Source: Chryseobacterium sp. T16E-39 (GTDB taxonomy: Bacteria; Bacteroidota; Bacteroidia; Flavobacteriales; Weeksellaceae). Taken from it: a stretch of 64,000 nucleotides of DNA. A model generated the notes under the pieces. The model saw only the letters and a list, made by a program, of their open reading frames with translations, was not told the DNA's origin and made no database searches. A program made the translations under genes and the position numbers. The DNA lies in assembly GCF_002216065.1 (NCBI RefSeq), contig NZ_CP022282.1, forward strand, positions 3,658,001-3,722,000, given 5' to 3'. Positions 47,460 to 55,485 of this stretch are shown piece by piece; the first letter of the stretch is position 1, and every line of letters begins with the position of its first letter.

Positions 47460-47493
47460 GACAGCAAACGATAATTTGTTTGCTGTCTTTTTA
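47460..47493 (+). terminator. Terminator of eno
   Basis: Perfect 10-bp stem GACAGCAAAC (47460-47469) / GTTTGCTGTC (47478-47487), 8-nt loop, then TTTTTAT. Confidence 0.88.
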
Positions 47494-47529
47494 TGGAATT
47501 TTAGTAAATTTAAAAAAAATAAATAAATA

Positions 47530-48816
47530 ATGTCAGACAACAAAGTTATATTGAATTACGACGGTAATTCGTATGAATATCCTATCGTGGATAGTACTAT
47601 CGGAGACAGAGGGATAGATATTTCAAAATTAAGAGACCAAACCGGTCTGATTACCCTGGATTTAGGTTATAAAAACACAGGAGCTACAATAAGCGACATC
47701 ACTTACTTAGACGGAGACCAAGGAGAATTACTTTACAGAGGATATCCAATCGAGCAGATTGCTGAAAAATCTAATTTTACTGAAGTAATGTATCTTTTGT
47801 TACATGGAGAATTACCTAATAAAGATCAATACGGTTCTTTCGAAAATAATATTAAAAAATATAACTTCATCGCGGATGAAATGAAAAAGATCATTGATGT
47901 TTTTCCTCGTTCTGCTCACCCTATGGGAGTTTTATCTTCTTTAACTTCTGCATTAACTGCCTTTAACCCTAAAGCTGTTAACGTAAACTCTAAAGAAGAA
48001 ATGGATCATGCTGCTGAATTGATGATTGCTAAATTCTCTCACCTTTGTGCTTGGACTTACAGAAAAACTCAGGGATTACCTATTAATCATGGTGACAATA
48101 GCCTGAACTACGTAGAGAACTTCTATAAAATGGCTTTCAGACTACCAAACGAACAGTTTGAAGTAGATCCAGTAGTTGTAGGTGCTTTAGATAAATTATT
48201 GATCTTACATGCTGATCACGAGCAAAACTGTTCTACTTCTACAGTAAGAATGGTAGGTTCTGCACATACAGGACTTTTTGCTTCTATTTCTGCAGGTGTT
48301 TCTGCACTTTGGGGACCTCTTCACGGTGGAGCTAACCAGGCAGTAATCGAAATGCTTGAATTAATTGAAAAAGACGGTGGTGACGTATCTAAATATGTTG
48401 CTAAAGCTAAAGATAAAAATGATAGCTTCCGTTTAATGGGATTCGGACACAGAGTTTACAAAAACTTCGACCCAAGAGCAAAAATTATCAAAAAAGCTGC
48501 TGATGATATCCTTAACGCATTAGGAATTCAGGATAAAGCTCTTGATATTGCTATGCAGTTAGAAAGAGTAGCTCTTGAAGATGAATACTTCATCGAAAGA
48601 AAATTATATCCAAACGTAGATTTCTACTCAGGAATCATCTACAGAGCGTTAGGAATTCCTACAGAAATGTTTACAGTAATGTTTGCATTAGGAAGACTTC
48701 CAGGATGGATTTCTCAGTGGAAAGAAATGAGATTGAAAGGAGATCCAATCGGAAGACCAAGACAAGTATATCAAGGAGCTCAACAAAGAGACTATATCGA
48801 TATGGTAAACAGATAA
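47530..48816 (+). CDS. gltA: Citrate synthase
   Basis: Entry enzyme of the TCA cycle, condensing acetyl-CoA and oxaloacetate. 428 aa, type II-like with the small N-terminal beta domain (NKVILNYDGNSYEYPIVDS). Catalytic regions are LHADHEQNCSTSTVRMVGS, GPLHGGANQAVIEML, MGFGHRVYKNFDPRA and VDFYSGIIYRALGIP, which hold the His-His-Asp active site. 84 nt after eno, separated by a terminator. Confidence 0.98.
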   Translation: MSDNKVILNYDGNSYEYPIVDSTIGDRGIDISKLRDQTGLITLDLGYKNTGATISDITYLDGDQGELLYRGYPIEQIAEKSNFTEVMYLLLHGELPNKDQYGSFENNIKKYNFIADEMKKIIDVFPRSAHPMGVLSSLTSALTAFNPKAVNVNSKEEMDHAAELMIAKFSHLCAWTYRKTQGLPINHGDNSLNYVENFYKMAFRLPNEQFEVDPVVVGALDKLLILHADHEQNCSTSTVRMVGSAHTGLFASISAGVSALWGPLHGGANQAVIEMLELIEKDGGDVSKYVAKAKDKNDSFRLMGFGHRVYKNFDPRAKIIKKAADDILNALGIQDKALDIAMQLERVALEDEYFIERKLYPNVDFYSGIIYRALGIPTEMFTVMFALGRLPGWISQWKEMRLKGDPIGRPRQVYQGAQQRDYIDMVNR

Positions 48817-48839
48817 TATCTGTTTCAACAATAAATCTA

Positions 48840-48870
48840 AATCCCAAAGTTTACTTTGGGATTTTTTCTT
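48840..48870 (+). terminator. Terminator of gltA
   Basis: 10-bp stem AATCCCAAAG (48840-48849) / CTTTGGGATT (48854-48863) with a 4-nt loop and a T6 tract. Confidence 0.9.
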
Positions 48871-48996
48871 TTCCAATGGGTGTATTCTCTTGCTTCTATT
48901 GATGTCTTTTTCTAAGAAAAAGTAAAAATTAAATGATTATATAAAATTGAATATCAGAAATTTATTATTTTTACTAGGTCAAAAAACTAATATACA

Positions 48997-50058
48997 ATGA
49001 CTTTCGGACAACAGCTGTTATTCTTTTTTAGTGCAGTCGGAGCCTTTAATGGGCTTTTGCTTGGGATTTATCTGCTGTTTGTTAAAAAGCTTAAGTATGT
49101 TGCTGATTTCTTTTTGGGACTAATTTTGTTAACATTAAGCATTAGGGTTGGAATATCGGTATGCATGTATTTTTATCCGGACTTACCTAGAATAATTCCT
49201 CATCTTGGGCTTTCGTTACTGTTTTTTACAGGTCCTGCATTGTACTATTATATAAAAGCATCTTTTCTGGAAGAACAGTTTGTTCTAAAAAACTGCAGGA
49301 AATCCTTTGGTATTTTAACATTGATTTTAGGCGTCGTTGGACTTTTATATTTGTTTTTTCCTATCACTTGGGACAGCTATTTTGGATCTTTTATTTATTC
49401 TGTTTGGACAGTTTTTGTCCTTCTTTCTGTATATGAGTATTATATCTTGTCACAAAAGTACTCAAAGAAACCTAATCAATTTATCCTCCCAGTCTTAGTC
49501 AGTAACGTTATTATATTTTTAACGTATCAATTAATTGCTACGGGATGGATTCAAATTTATTGTGCAGGCGGAAGCCTTGTATTTTCATTTGTTTTGTATG
49601 CTAATTTTCTGATTTTATTTAATAAAAAAGATCAGTCAACAGAGGCAAAGGAATTAAACAGATATTCCAATAAAAAGATATCAACTGAACAGGCTGAGAG
49701 TTTTGTTTCAAAACTGGAAAGATTAATGGATTCTGAAGAACTTTATAAAAATCCAAATCTCAAATTAAACGATCTGGCAATGAAAATGCACATTTCATCT
49801 CACCAGCTTTCACAGTTATTGAATGATAATCTTGAAAAAAGTTTTTCTACCTATATCAATGAATACAGAATTAATGAAGCTTGTGATATCATTGAGAATG
49901 GTTCTTTTTTGAAAATTGAAGAGATCGGATATGAAGTAGGGTTTAATTCTAAATCAACATTTTTTTCTACATTCAAGAAAATAAAAAATACAACTCCACT
50001 TTTGTACAGACAGTCCCAAATGCCTTCTGTAAGAGAGCTTCAAGGTTCAAATTTATAA
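48997..50058 (+). CDS. Membrane-bound AraC-family transcriptional regulator, 353 aa
   Basis: The N-terminal half has about seven transmembrane helices (residues 5-210: LLFFFSAVGAFNGLLLGIYL, LSLLFFTGPALYYYI, VLVSNVIIFLTYQLI). A cytoplasmic AraC/XylS HTH domain follows (about 240-345: LNDLAMKMHISSHQLSQLLN, INEYRINEACDIIENG, IEEIGYEVGFNSKSTFFSTF). This architecture is frequent in Bacteroidota and implies direct membrane signalling to DNA. The ligand is unknown. It is 79 nt upstream of a TonB-linked receptor gene on the same strand, a plausible target. Confidence 0.9.
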   Translation: MTFGQQLLFFFSAVGAFNGLLLGIYLLFVKKLKYVADFFLGLILLTLSIRVGISVCMYFYPDLPRIIPHLGLSLLFFTGPALYYYIKASFLEEQFVLKNCRKSFGILTLILGVVGLLYLFFPITWDSYFGSFIYSVWTVFVLLSVYEYYILSQKYSKKPNQFILPVLVSNVIIFLTYQLIATGWIQIYCAGGSLVFSFVLYANFLILFNKKDQSTEAKELNRYSNKKISTEQAESFVSKLERLMDSEELYKNPNLKLNDLAMKMHISSHQLSQLLNDNLEKSFSTYINEYRINEACDIIENGSFLKIEEIGYEVGFNSKSTFFSTFKKIKNTTPLLYRQSQMPSVRELQGSNL

Positions 50059-50109
50059 TTTCGCACTTCGGAATTTAAACTTCAAAACTCTGTTTTTATT
50101 CGCTGATCC

Positions 50110-50117
50110 TACTTTTG
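50110..50117 (+). promoter_or_regulatory. Putative -7 element of the receptor gene at 50138
   Basis: TACTTTTG matches TAnnTTTG, 20 nt upstream of the ATG. No good -33 box at the usual spacing, which would suit activator dependence. Confidence 0.4.
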
Positions 50118-50137
50118 GTTCATAAAATATAAAATTT

Positions 50138-52501
50138 ATGACCCTTAGACTGTGGACTTTAATCATGTTATTGTTTTTGTCATTTTTTGTCAATGCCCAA
50201 AAAGTTATTACGGGTAAAATTTTGGATTCCGAGACAAAAACACATCTTGCCAATGTTGAAATTGCACTTTTCAATAAACTGAGTAATCAGCCTGTTCAAA
50301 AAAAGATAACGGATTCACTCGGGCAATTTCGGTTTGAAATAGTAGGAGATGAATCCTTTATTCTTGTACAGAAAGAAGGTTATGAAACCAGAAAACTGGA
50401 TCAATTGGATGGAATTTCCTTAATCGAAATGACCCCTTTAGGTAAGGTCATTGAAGAGGTAGTCTTAGAATCCTCCTCCCGGAATGTAAAACTGAGTGAT
50501 GGAAATATGGTAATGAATGTTGCCAACAATAAAAATTTTAAGACTTCAACTCATATTCTTGAAGTGCTCAGGAAAACACCGGGTGTAACTGTTGACCAGG
50601 AAGATGGTATTTTCATTGGAGGTAGAATAAGTCCTACTATTTTTGTAGACGGAAAACCTCTTGTGATGAGTACTCAGGAAATTCAGGCTTACTTAAGGTC
50701 TTTATCTCCGGAAATGGTTGAATCTATTGAAGTTAATACAAACCCTTCTTCTAAATATGACGCAGAATTTAAAGGAATAATTGATATCAGGCTGAAAAAA
50801 AATGGGAATCTTGGCTGGAAAGGAAATTATAATGGAACTGTTTCTATTAATAAATTCAATTACAGGGAAAATTCAATTAATATCTCATACAATACCGAAA
50901 AGGTTGCGTATCAAATGCAGCTGGGATACAACGAAGGGGTTTCGACGTATCGCTACAATGCTTTGCAGCGGCTTGCCAATACGAATGTGATGAGAACGAA
51001 TACCTATCAAAAAGATGCTGGAAAAGTTCTTACTGTTCAGACAGGAATTGACTACCGGTTAAATGATAAAAACAGGCTGGGATTTTCTTTGAGGGGAAAT
51101 TTTAGAAATAATGACCGTATGAGAACCGGATCTTTATATACGACCAATAAAGATGGAACACAATTAGTTTTCAATACAGGGAGTGAAAATCCGATAGATT
51201 ATAACCAGAATAATTACGGAATTGGAACAGATTATTCTTTTATCAATAAAAACTTTAAGCTTAATTTCCTGGGAAATTATCTTTTAGTAAACAATAAACA
51301 GAAGGATGATTTTATTAATAGAGACATTCCTACTTCTGAGTTATTATCCTATTGGAAATCCGATTTACTCAATAAAATAAATGTCTATACTGCCCAAATT
51401 GATATCACTCAAAAAGTACATAATGCCAATTTTGAAATAGGGGTAAAATACAGTAATACAAATACCAATAACAATATCAGATACGATACACTATCTGTTA
51501 ATAATCAATTTATTTTTGATCCTACCCGAAGTAATGTGTTTTCATATAAAGAGCAGGTACTGGCAGGATATTTGGCTTACAATCAGAAATTCAACAAACT
51601 CCAGATTAATGCCGGGATCAGGGTTGAAAATACAAAAAGTATTTCAGATGCAGTCAGTTCGAATTCCGTTGTAACAAGAAATTATCTGGAATGGCTCCCC
51701 TCCTTAAATGCAAGCTACGAAATAGATAAATCTAATGAATTTTCTGTTTCTTATAGCAGAAGAATTACCAGACCTGCTTTCTCTCAACTTAATCCTTTCA
51801 GGTTTTATTTTAGTCCATTGAATTACTGGATCGGAAATCCATACCTGCAGCCTTCATTTACCAGTCAGGTTAAAGCAACCTATCGGTATAAAAACTGGGT
51901 GGCGAGTCTGGCAGTTGGAAAAGAAACGGATGTTATGGTAAGATATCCAAAATACGATCCCAAGACTAATGTTTTAGAATATCTTGGAACAAATTTGCCT
52001 TATCGGAAATTCGCGAGTATAGAGTTGAACTTTCCCGTTAAAATTACAAAATGGTGGAATGTAAGCACTCAGATAGCGGGGTATTATAATGATGAATTTC
52101 GGCCTTATTTTGATGAAGTATTTGCTTTAAAGGTTTATAATTATGAGCTAAGATTCAATCAGGTATTTTCTTTACCGAAAGGATACACTGTAAATTTTTT
52201 TGCTAATTATGAATCTAAAACCGGAAACAGTCTTTATATTATCAAATCCAGATACAACATAGATATTTCATTACAAAAATCATGGTTTGAAAATAAGCTG
52301 AACACCAAGATCAGCTATAACAATATTTTTGACTCTTATGATCAGAAGGTAGAGTTCCGGCATAAACAGATTATGGATAATCGATTTACCCATTGGTGGG
52401 ATAGTCAGAGATTGGTTTTGGCAGTAACCTATAATTTCGGAGGCTCAAAATATCAAGTGAAGGAAATTCAGAGGTCGGAGGAAGAGGGTAGAACAAGATA
52501 A
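50138..52501 (+). CDS. TonB-linked outer-membrane beta-barrel protein (OMP_b-brl_3 type), 787 aa
   Basis: Signal peptide (LWTLIMLLFLSFFVNAQ), then a carboxypeptidase-regulatory-like beta domain (about 22-105: KVITGKILDSETKTHLANVE). A plug-like domain follows (about 120-225: LEVLRKTPGVTVDQEDGIFI, RISPTIFVDGKPL, EMVESIEVNTNPSSKYDAEF). The large C-terminal barrel ends FGGSKYQVKEIQRSEEEGRT. Such proteins resemble SusC-like receptors but have no SusD partner here. Substrate unknown. It lies behind a membrane-bound AraC regulator and before a GG-leader peptide gene on the other strand. Confidence 0.88.
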   Translation: MTLRLWTLIMLLFLSFFVNAQKVITGKILDSETKTHLANVEIALFNKLSNQPVQKKITDSLGQFRFEIVGDESFILVQKEGYETRKLDQLDGISLIEMTPLGKVIEEVVLESSSRNVKLSDGNMVMNVANNKNFKTSTHILEVLRKTPGVTVDQEDGIFIGGRISPTIFVDGKPLVMSTQEIQAYLRSLSPEMVESIEVNTNPSSKYDAEFKGIIDIRLKKNGNLGWKGNYNGTVSINKFNYRENSINISYNTEKVAYQMQLGYNEGVSTYRYNALQRLANTNVMRTNTYQKDAGKVLTVQTGIDYRLNDKNRLGFSLRGNFRNNDRMRTGSLYTTNKDGTQLVFNTGSENPIDYNQNNYGIGTDYSFINKNFKLNFLGNYLLVNNKQKDDFINRDIPTSELLSYWKSDLLNKINVYTAQIDITQKVHNANFEIGVKYSNTNTNNNIRYDTLSVNNQFIFDPTRSNVFSYKEQVLAGYLAYNQKFNKLQINAGIRVENTKSISDAVSSNSVVTRNYLEWLPSLNASYEIDKSNEFSVSYSRRITRPAFSQLNPFRFYFSPLNYWIGNPYLQPSFTSQVKATYRYKNWVASLAVGKETDVMVRYPKYDPKTNVLEYLGTNLPYRKFASIELNFPVKITKWWNVSTQIAGYYNDEFRPYFDEVFALKVYNYELRFNQVFSLPKGYTVNFFANYESKTGNSLYIIKSRYNIDISLQKSWFENKLNTKISYNNIFDSYDQKVEFRHKQIMDNRFTHWWDSQRLVLAVTYNFGGSKYQVKEIQRSEEEGRTR

Positions 52502-52503
52502 AA

Positions 52504-52538
52504 TAAAACCTGCTAGGAGTAGCAGGTTTAGATTTTTA
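52504..52538. terminator. Bidirectional terminator between receptor and GG-leader peptide genes
   Basis: 9-bp stem AAACCTGCT (52506-52514) / AGCAGGTTT (52521-52529) with a 6-nt loop and A/T-rich flanks on both sides, between two convergent genes. Confidence 0.8.
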
Positions 52539-52703
52539 TTAAGGACATACACAATTTCCACAAGTCCAGATTCTACAGCTTCCGTCGTCATTCCATTCGC
52601 AGCAGTATCTTGGTCTTGTAGGTCCTATACCTCCTTTAATTGATTTTTGTTCTTCTCTTCCTAATTTTTGTGCATTTTTTAGCACTGAAGCATTCTTGTT
52701 CAT
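52539..52703 (-). CDS. Double-glycine-leader cysteine-rich peptide precursor, 54 aa
   Basis: Small gene found by reading the minus strand. Translation begins MNKNASVLKNAQKLGREEQK, continues SIKGG, then IGPTRPRYCCEWNDDGSCRI and ends WTCGNCVCP. The LGREEQKSIKGG leader is typical of Bacteroidota GG-leader peptides. Cleavage after Gly25 would release a 29-residue peptide with six cysteines (34, 35, 43, 48, 51, 53), two tryptophans and few hydrophobic residues, compatible with three disulfides or metal binding. No export or modification gene is adjacent. Function unknown. Confidence 0.82.
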   Translation of the reverse strand: MNKNASVLKNAQKLGREEQKSIKGGIGPTRPRYCCEWNDDGSCRIWTCGNCVCP

Positions 52704-52798
52704 GATTTTGATTTTTTGATGTTAATGATTTAGTTCTAATTTCCAATGAAATTATATCACTAAGATATGAATTCGTTTTTATTTTCTGCAATAATTTT

Positions 52799-52841
52799 TA
52801 AACAATTGTAGATGATAAACAGTTGTTTATAGATTTTTTAT
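52799..52841. other. Orphan hairpin upstream of the GG-leader peptide gene
   Basis: TAAACAATTGT (52799-52809) and ACAGTTGTTTA (52819-52829) pair over 11 positions with one G-T, and a T-rich tract follows on the plus strand. No plus-strand gene ends nearby. On the minus strand it lies about 95 nt upstream of the peptide start codon. The remaining 52704-52972 gap holds no gene. Confidence 0.4.
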
Positions 52842-52946
52842 TCCCTATGTATTTTTTTGAAAAGCCAAAAATTGGATGTTATTTTAATAGAGAATTAATT
52901 CTTAGGATAAACTAATTCAAAAGTTTTCCAGATAGAGCCCTTTCCC

Positions 52947-52954
52947 TATATTTG
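52947..52954 (+). promoter_or_regulatory. Putative -7 element of the amidinotransferase-like gene
   Basis: TATATTTG fits the TAnnTTTG box, 18 nt before the ATG at 52973. The -33 region at 19-nt spacing reads TTTT. Confidence 0.5.
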
Positions 52955-52972
52955 TATATTGCATAAATCTTT

Positions 52973-53887
52973 ATGAAACTAAATATTAAAAACGAAACGG
53001 GAAGGTTAAAATCAGTTGTTCTGGGCCAACCTAATTCTCTGGGACCTGTTCCCACCCTTGAGGAAAGTTATGATGCGAAGTCATACTACTCAATCGAACA
53101 CAATATATATCCGAAAGAATCGGATATCATTGATGAAATGAATGCTTTTGAAGCTGTACTCAAAAAATATGACGTAGAAGTTTTGCGTCCGAGTATTATC
53201 AAGGACTATAATCAGGTTTTCGCCAGAGATGTAGCATTTGTTATTGATGATAAAATGATCATTTCAAATGTAATTGCTGACAGAGCTGATGAACAGGAAG
53301 CTTATAAAAAGGTTTTTGAAAAAGTAGCCTGGAGAAAAATTATCAATCTTCCGGAATCTGCGCATATCGAAGGGGGAGATGTTATTGTATGGGATGACTT
53401 TTTATTTATTGGAACTTGTTTCAGTGAAGACTACAGAAACTATAAAACAGCGAGAACGAACGAATATGCTATAGAAATTCTAAAAGAGTATTTTCCTAAA
53501 AAAAGAATTATTGATTTAGAGTTAAAGAAAAATGATAAAATTCCTTTTGAGGGGATTCTTCATTTGGACTGTACATTCAATCCTATTGGGAAAGATAAAT
53601 GTCTTATTTATAAAAATGGTTTTGTGGATGAAAGCGATTACCGTCTGATCATTGATATTTTCGGAGAAGAAAACTGTTTTCATATTACAGATGAAGAGAT
53701 GTTTGAAATGTTTCCTAATATCTTCTCAATCTCTCCGGAAATTGTAGTCTCGGATAAAACATTTACAAGAATGAATAACCACTTAAGAAATGAATGGGGA
53801 ATGACAGTGGAAGAAATTCCATACCGCGAAATTTCTAAAATGGGTGGATTGTTAAGATGCTCTACAATGCCATTGGTAAGAGAGTAG
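52973..53887 (+). CDS. Pentein-fold amidinotransferase/DDAH-like hydrolase, 304 aa
   Basis: Guanidine-modifying enzyme superfamily (arginine deiminase, dimethylarginine dimethylaminohydrolase, amidinotransferases). Features are VVLGQPNSLGP at the N-terminus, FARDVAFVI, the substrate-acid motif SAHIEGGDVIVW, the catalytic His in GILHLDCTFNPIG (His197) and the nucleophilic Cys in GGLLRCSTMPLVR (Cys296), all present. Real substrate unknown, with hydrolysis of arginine or a methylated arginine the leading guess. A second pentein enzyme (54427) lies just beyond a broken insert. Confidence 0.88.
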   Translation: MKLNIKNETGRLKSVVLGQPNSLGPVPTLEESYDAKSYYSIEHNIYPKESDIIDEMNAFEAVLKKYDVEVLRPSIIKDYNQVFARDVAFVIDDKMIISNVIADRADEQEAYKKVFEKVAWRKIINLPESAHIEGGDVIVWDDFLFIGTCFSEDYRNYKTARTNEYAIEILKEYFPKKRIIDLELKKNDKIPFEGILHLDCTFNPIGKDKCLIYKNGFVDESDYRLIIDIFGEENCFHITDEEMFEMFPNIFSISPEIVVSDKTFTRMNNHLRNEWGMTVEEIPYREISKMGGLLRCSTMPLVRE

Positions 53888-53909
53888 TAATTAGTATGAG
53901 GGTGAGAGT

Positions 53910-53927
53910 GTTTGAGAGTAAGAGAGT
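53910..53927. repeat. Left inverted repeat of the four-helix-bundle insert
   Basis: GTTTGAGAGTAAGAGAGT (53910-53927) matches the reverse complement of 54385-54402 at 16 of 18 positions. Confidence 0.6.
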
Positions 53928-53960
53928 TTGAGTTTTTTTTTATAAGTAAAATTTAAAATT

Positions 53961-54368
53961 ATGTCAACAGTTAAATTTCATCAGGATTTAAGAGTTTTTC
54001 AAAAGTCTTTTGAAATGGCTATGGCAGTTTATGAACTTTCAAAATCTTTTCCAAAAGAAGAACTTTACTCTCTTACAGATCAAATCAGAAGGTCATCCAG
54101 ATAGGTTTCTGCTAATATTAGTGAAGCCTGGGGAAAAAGGAAGTATGAAAAGTCTTTTATTGCAAAACTTACAGATTCAGAAGGTGAAGCAAGAGAGACC
54201 CAAACTTGGTTACAATTTTCTTTAGCATGCGAATACATTAATGAAGAACAATTCAGTAACATAAATAATCAGTATAATCAAATAATCGGGATGTTAGTTA
54301 GTATGATAGGTCAATCAGAAAGATGGTGTTCATTTTTATCTTTTAATCAAGAAGAAAATAATTTCTAA
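53961..54368 (+). pseudogene. Four-helix-bundle (23S rRNA intervening-sequence-type) protein gene with in-frame amber stop
   Basis: The frame from ATG 53961 to TAA 54366-54368 encodes a 135-codon member of the four-helix-bundle/IVP family: VKFHQDLRVFQKSFEMAMAV, LTDQIRRSSR, then TAG at 54102-54104 (codon 48), then VSANISEAWGKRKYEKSFIA, SEGEARETQTWLQFSLACEY. Family members have a residue, usually Ser, where the stop lies (RRSSRSVSANIAE-like), so a single nonsense change explains the break. The rest is intact with no frameshift, so the mutation is recent or read through. Related genes occur as inserts in 23S rRNA genes and in intergenic sites. Confidence 0.87.
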
Positions 54369-54384
54369 TTTCAATCAGATAAAG

Positions 54385-54402
54385 ACTCTCAGACTCTCAA
54401 AC
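54385..54402. repeat. Right inverted repeat of the four-helix-bundle insert
   Basis: ACTCTCAGACTCTCAAAC, inverted partner of 53910-53927 (16 of 18). Confidence 0.6.
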
Positions 54403-54426
54403 CCTAATATTCTCAAACTTAAAAAG

Positions 54427-55350
54427 ATGCAAACAACAGATACAGTATTAATGATAGAACCGATCGCTTTCGGTTACAATGCGGAGACCGCAGAAAATAA
54501 TTACTTTCAGGTTGAACAGAAAGATTTAGATGTTCAGGCTAAAGCTTTAGGAGAATTCAATATTTTTGTTGAGAAACTAAGGAACAAAGGAATCAATGTA
54601 ATCACAATCAAAGATACATTGGATCCTCATACTCCGGATTCTATTTTCCCCAACAACTGGGTAAGCTTCCATAATGATGGTAAAGTGGTTCTATATCCAA
54701 TGTTTGCCTCAAACAGAAGGGTAGAGAGAAGAGAAGATATTCTGGAGACGATAAAAAGTAAAGGTTTTGAAATAACTGAAATTGACGATTGGTCTCTTCC
54801 TGAAATTCAGGGACATTTCCTAGAAGGAACCGGAAGTATGATCTTCGATCACGATAATAAAATTGCGTATGGTTCTGTTTCTTTAAGACTGGATGAGAAA
54901 TTATTCAGAGACTTTTGTGAGAAATATGGTTTTACACCAGTTGTTTTTCATTCATTTCAGACAGTTGGTTCAGAAAGGCTTCCTATCTATCACACTAACG
55001 TAATGATGTGTGTGGCGGATAAATTCGTGGTGATCTGCCTGGATTGTATTGACAGTGAGTTGGAAAGAAGCAAGGTCATCGAAACGATTAAAAATTCTGG
55101 AAAAGAAATTATTGAAATTTCGGAAGAGCAAATGCAGCAATTTGCGGGAAATATGCTTCAGGTTCAGAATGGAGAAGGACAAAAATTCTTAGTAATGAGC
55201 CAGACAGCTTATCAGTCATTAACGGCAGAACAGGTTGCCGCGATTGAAAAATATTGTGAAATCATTTATTCAGATTTGAATACCATCGAAGTAAGTGGTG
55301 GTGGAAGCGCCCGTTGTATGCTGGCGGAAGTTTTTCTTCCTAAAAAATAA
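54427..55350 (+). CDS. ctlX: CtlX-like arginine-deiminase-related hydrolase, 307 aa
   Basis: Pentein-fold hydrolase of the group annotated as citrulline utilisation hydrolase CtlX. Family pattern: VLMIEPIAFGYNAETAENN at the N-terminus, TPDSIFPNNWVSFHNDGKVV, RREDILE, FLEGTGSMIFDH, the HTNVMMCVADKFVVICLDC region with the catalytic His, and the nucleophilic Cys297 in GGGSARCMLAEVF. Substrate may be citrulline or another ureido/guanidino compound. Same strand as the DDAH-like gene, from which it is separated by the broken insert. Confidence 0.85.
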   Translation: MQTTDTVLMIEPIAFGYNAETAENNYFQVEQKDLDVQAKALGEFNIFVEKLRNKGINVITIKDTLDPHTPDSIFPNNWVSFHNDGKVVLYPMFASNRRVERREDILETIKSKGFEITEIDDWSLPEIQGHFLEGTGSMIFDHDNKIAYGSVSLRLDEKLFRDFCEKYGFTPVVFHSFQTVGSERLPIYHTNVMMCVADKFVVICLDCIDSELERSKVIETIKNSGKEIIEISEEQMQQFAGNMLQVQNGEGQKFLVMSQTAYQSLTAEQVAAIEKYCEIIYSDLNTIEVSGGGSARCMLAEVFLPKK

Positions 55351-55377
55351 TGTAAAAGGAAAATAACTATCATATTC

Positions 55378-55416
55378 TTCTGGCTTTAGAAATAAAGCCA
55401 GAATTTTTATTTTTTA
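55378..55416 (+). terminator. Terminator of the ctlX-like gene
   Basis: 11-bp stem TTCTGGCTTTA (55378-55388) / TAAAGCCAGAA (55393-55403) closed by a GAAA tetraloop, then TTTTTATTTTTT. Confidence 0.9.
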
Positions 55417-55485
55417 GAAGGTTATAATTCCATATAATAAGAAAACCAAAAAAAGTTAAGTAAATTAGCGAATTAAGTAAAAATT

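Noticed and set aside
54010..54225. 71-aa open frame on the plus strand
   Set aside because: Out of frame with the four-helix-bundle gene. Its translation has no family likeness, whereas the true frame shows conserved motifs across the amber stop.
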